In this document: positions 62,234 through 64,000 of the stretch, in pieces
How positions within the stretch are numbered: position 1 is the first letter of the stretch
Layout: each line of letters opens with the position of its first letter
DNA from: an uncultured Rhodopila sp.
GTDB taxonomy: Bacteria > Pseudomonadota > Alphaproteobacteria > Acetobacterales > Acetobacteraceae
Assembly: GCA_903932145.1 (NCBI GenBank)
Contig: CAIZFE010000062.1
Coordinates: 35,972 to 99,971, forward strand
Direction of reading: 5' to 3'
Length of the DNA stretch: 64,000 nucleotides
The notes under the pieces: generated by a model
What the model was told of the DNA's origin: nothing
Database searches by the model: none
What the model saw: the letters and a program-made list of their open reading frames with translations, nothing else
Position numbers and translations under genes: made by a program

Positions 62234-62503
62234 TCAAAGCGCGTCGGCAAAATCCTCCCGGGCCTCCACGTCGTCCGCAAGCCACACCGGCAACTCCGGC
62301 ATCGACCGCGGCGGCGGGACGAATTCGCTTAGGCGAGCCTGGCCGGCCCGATAGGCGGACTCCATACTGTCGAATGTTTCCGGTGACACAAAGACCGGTT
62401 CCGCCATGTTGTCGCGGTTAATCTCCCACACGAACGGGGCCGCGCCCCTTTTGGCACGGCGGACAACAACCCTGATGGAGAGGGCTTCTTTGCTGAGTCT
62501 CAT
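62234..62503 (-). CDS. hypothetical small protein
   Basis: An 89-residue soluble protein, unrecognised. It begins MRLSKEALSIRVVVRRAKRG and contains APFVWEINRDNMAEPVFVSPETFDSMESAY, with strand-helix character. ATG 62503 has GGAG 11 bases upstream; the frame opens further upstream without a better start. Between the transglycosylase and a 58-residue gene on the same strand. Confidence 0.6.
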   Translation of the reverse strand: MRLSKEALSIRVVVRRAKRGAAPFVWEINRDNMAEPVFVSPETFDSMESAYRAGQARLSEFVPPPRSMPELPVWLADDVEAREDFADAL

Positions 62504-62761
62504 GACGACAGGCGCTCCGAACCGATGACGCCTCTCAAGTGATGCGACTGTACCGATGCGGCAAGACACAAATAAGATATCGGCAATGACTATTGGTCTT
62601 GGATCATCCGCCGGTTTTCAAGACAATCAATGCGATGCTTTGGGATGTTAACGCGCCCTGCCAGCCAAGTGCTTGTCCGAAACAAAGCACTGTGACGGGC
62701 TTCGATGGGGAGGATGCGCGGGTCCATCGATGGTCGCCGGCATGTAAGGCACCCGCTCCGG

Positions 62762-62938
62762 TCAGGTGCCGAATTTGTAAAGTAACCCCCGATCGAACCA
62801 GATCTCAATGCCGTCGCAGTCATCCATTTGGTCGTGAAGGATCTTCCGGCCGGTGGCGATGGCGGCGTCCAGCGTCGCCACATTCAGGTTGCAGCCCCGG
62901 GCGACACGACCGCGATGCGTGAAATAGCAGCGATACAT
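62762..62938 (-). CDS. 58-residue hypothetical protein
   Basis: ATG 62938 with GAGAG upstream opens MYRCYFTHRGRVARGCNLNV, continues ATLDAAIATGRKILHDQMDD and ends DRGLLYKFGT at TGA 62762-62764. Composition is balanced with a strand-helix-strand look and Cys at residues 4, 17 and 41. It resembles small uncharacterised proteins frequent in Alphaproteobacteria. No function can be assigned. Confidence 0.6.
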   Translation of the reverse strand: MYRCYFTHRGRVARGCNLNVATLDAAIATGRKILHDQMDDCDGIEIWFDRGLLYKFGT

Positions 62939-63105
62939 TGAATTCTCTCAGCGGAACGACACGAATTCCGCTATAACAACCGCTAAATATCGATTGCAAT
63001 CAGAATCGCCGTCTGGCCTGATTCCGGCCGCCGAACAGAGACGTTTCATGTCCTGCGCCAAAGGGTTATAATCCGGTCGCGCGTCACTCCAGGAGGAACA
63101 CGACG

Positions 63106-63722
63106 ATGACGATCAGTCCTCCGGACAAATTCAGGATGCCGTCCCGCCACGTCACTACAGGACCGACCAGCGCCCCGCATCACGGCCATTATTATGCCTT
63201 GGGGCTGATGGAGGCGGAGATTAACCAGCCATTCGTCGGTGTCGCCACCTGCTGGAACGAGGCTGTGCCCTGCAATATCGCGCTGAACTGGCAGGCGCGG
63301 TCCGTCAAAAAATGCGTCGCCGAACGTGACGGAACCCCGCGCGAGTTCACCACGATAGCCGAGACAGACGGCATTGCGATGGGGCATCAGGGCATGAAGT
63401 CCTAGCTGGTATCGCGGGACCTGATTGCCGACAGCATGGCACTGACAATCCGCAGCCATTCGTACGACGCGCTGGTCGGATTGGCGGGCTGCGACAAGTC
63501 CTTGGCGCCACGCGCGGCTTCTGCATCGGCCATGTCGGGCCGGAGGCCACCGCCGGCGGACCGATCGCATTGCTGCGCAATGGTGACAAGATCGTTATCG
63601 ATGCGGACAAAGGCACCATCGACATGATCGTCCCGGACGCCGACTTGGCCGCCAGAAAGGCCGCGTGGACACCGCGCCGCACGGACTACAATGCCGGCGC
63701 CATCTGGAAATATGCCCGGTAG
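63106..63722 (+). pseudogene. ilvD: dihydroxy-acid dehydratase remnant
   Basis: AGGAGG at 63090-63095 and ATG 63106 open a frame matching the IlvD N-terminus (HVTTGPTSAPHHGHYYALGL, GVATCWNEAVPCNIAL, DGIAMGHQGMKS). A TAG at 63403-63405 interrupts it. The same frame continues LVSRDLIADSMALTIRSHSY through GLAGCDKSL. Near 63503-63510 it jumps, in another frame, to the C-terminal end RGFCIGHVGPEATAGGPIAL and TDYNAGAIWKYAR, ending at 63722. About 350-400 internal codons are missing. The valine/isoleucine enzyme must be encoded elsewhere if functional. Confidence 0.9.
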
Positions 63723-63907
63723 GTTGGGCCAGCCCATCTGGGGCCGACGACACATCCGGGGACCGCGGCGGAGACTGATTGCTACGCGGATATTTGACGC
63801 CGTTTCGCCACGAATCCGTTGTTAGAGGTGGTCGGCCAAATTCGGACAGGTCGATAAGTGGAAAATCTGCCTGAAAGCGGCGAAGATGGCGCGGATCAGG
63901 AGCGAGC

Positions 63908-64000
63908 ATGGCAAGACGAACACGCCGGACCCATTCCCCGGCCTTCAAGGCCAAAGTGGCGCTGGCGGCCCTTAAGGGCGAGAAGACGCTGGCCGAATTA
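63908..64000 (+). mobile_element. IS3-family transposase OrfA, start only
   Basis: ATG 63908 with AGGAG (63898-63902) opens a frame with basic residues followed by HSPAFKAKVALAALKGEKTL, the start of the helix-turn-helix protein OrfA of IS3-type elements. The window ends after 31 codons. OrfB and the right end lie beyond. The left end of the IS must lie between about 63723 and 63900, but no inverted repeat could be matched. Confidence 0.8.

Noticed and set aside
63723..63907. Left terminal inverted repeat of the IS3-type element
   Set aside because: TGATTGCTACGCGG at 63775 is a possible end, but the right end is outside the window, so no pairing can be tested.
1..64000. tRNA, rRNA, CRISPR array or prophage
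   Set aside because: No cloverleaf, ribosomal core, regularly spaced repeat or phage structural gene was recognised while reading both strands.

Overview
The window is GC-rich (roughly two thirds G+C by eye) chromosomal DNA from an alphaproteobacterium. I infer Rhodospirillales, most likely Acetobacteraceae or a close relative. The grounds are the split F0 operon atpI-atpB-atpE-atpF'-atpF lying apart from the F1 genes, heavy GCC/GGC codon use, the dispersed 'GTCATGGCCCGGCTTGTCCGGGCC' type palindromes, PEP-CTERM proteins, and many catabolic molybdenum-hydroxylase and Liv-type transporter genes. No rRNA, tRNA or CRISPR array was seen.

Layout. 0-3 kb: an alpha/beta hydrolase and an ABC exporter. 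3.4-5.8 kb: two PEP-CTERM secreted proteins, both apparently starting at TTG. 6.1-8.8 kb: the F0 ATP synthase operon with a candidate promoter, an intercistronic hairpin after atpE and a strong hairpin at the end. 8.8-13.9 kb (minus strand): a ROK-family kinase, a hotdog thioesterase, a HAD hydrolase, a HigBA-like toxin-antitoxin pair with an apparent leader ORF, and two glycosyltransferases. 14-16.1 kb: argG and a PaiB-like flavin-binding protein. 16.1-20.2 kb is the main accessory stretch: a RES-domain toxin with an unusually long fused antitoxin, a divergent orphan TacA-like antitoxin, and a lower-GC two-gene cassette holding a PD-(D/E)XK nuclease-like protein and an unrecognised protein.

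20.3-28.8 kb is a tightly overlapping catabolic operon: CoxL-like molybdenum hydroxylase fused to a CoxG domain, CoxM, CoxS, a CoA ligase and an enoyl-CoA hydratase, followed by an MBL-fold hydrolase and an SDR protein. It would suit CoA activation and hydroxylation of an unknown organic acid. 28.8-35 kb holds an LLM flavin oxidoreductase, an NHL-repeat secreted protein, an MFS transporter, an AtuA pair and small secreted proteins. 35.3-40.6 kb is a second CoxM-CoxS/CoxL set, split by an MFS exporter on the opposite strand. 40.8-50.7 kb is one co-directional catabolic cluster: two HIBADH-type dehydrogenases flanking a complete Liv-type ABC importer, then a Gfo/Idh/MocA oxidoreductase, an ACMSD-like amidohydrolase and a second LLM oxidoreductase.

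51-62.9 kb is mixed: a Cache-domain protein, a DUF2939 protein, diaminopropionate ammonia-lyase divergent from a DenD-like epimerase, a ClC channel, 3-mercaptopyruvate sulfurtransferase with cystathionine beta-lyase, a frameshifted cupin, a fatty acid desaturase, a lytic transglycosylase and small proteins. The right edge (63.1-64 kb) is degraded: an ilvD remnant with an in-frame stop and a large internal deletion, next to the start of an IS3-type transposase.

Two families of dispersed palindromic repeats are visible, one of them inserted in frame in the coxL-coxG gene. The best candidates for something undescribed are the RES/fused-antitoxin/TacA locus with shared GGTTGAT repeats, the adjacent nuclease cassette, and the leader-coupled HigBA pair.
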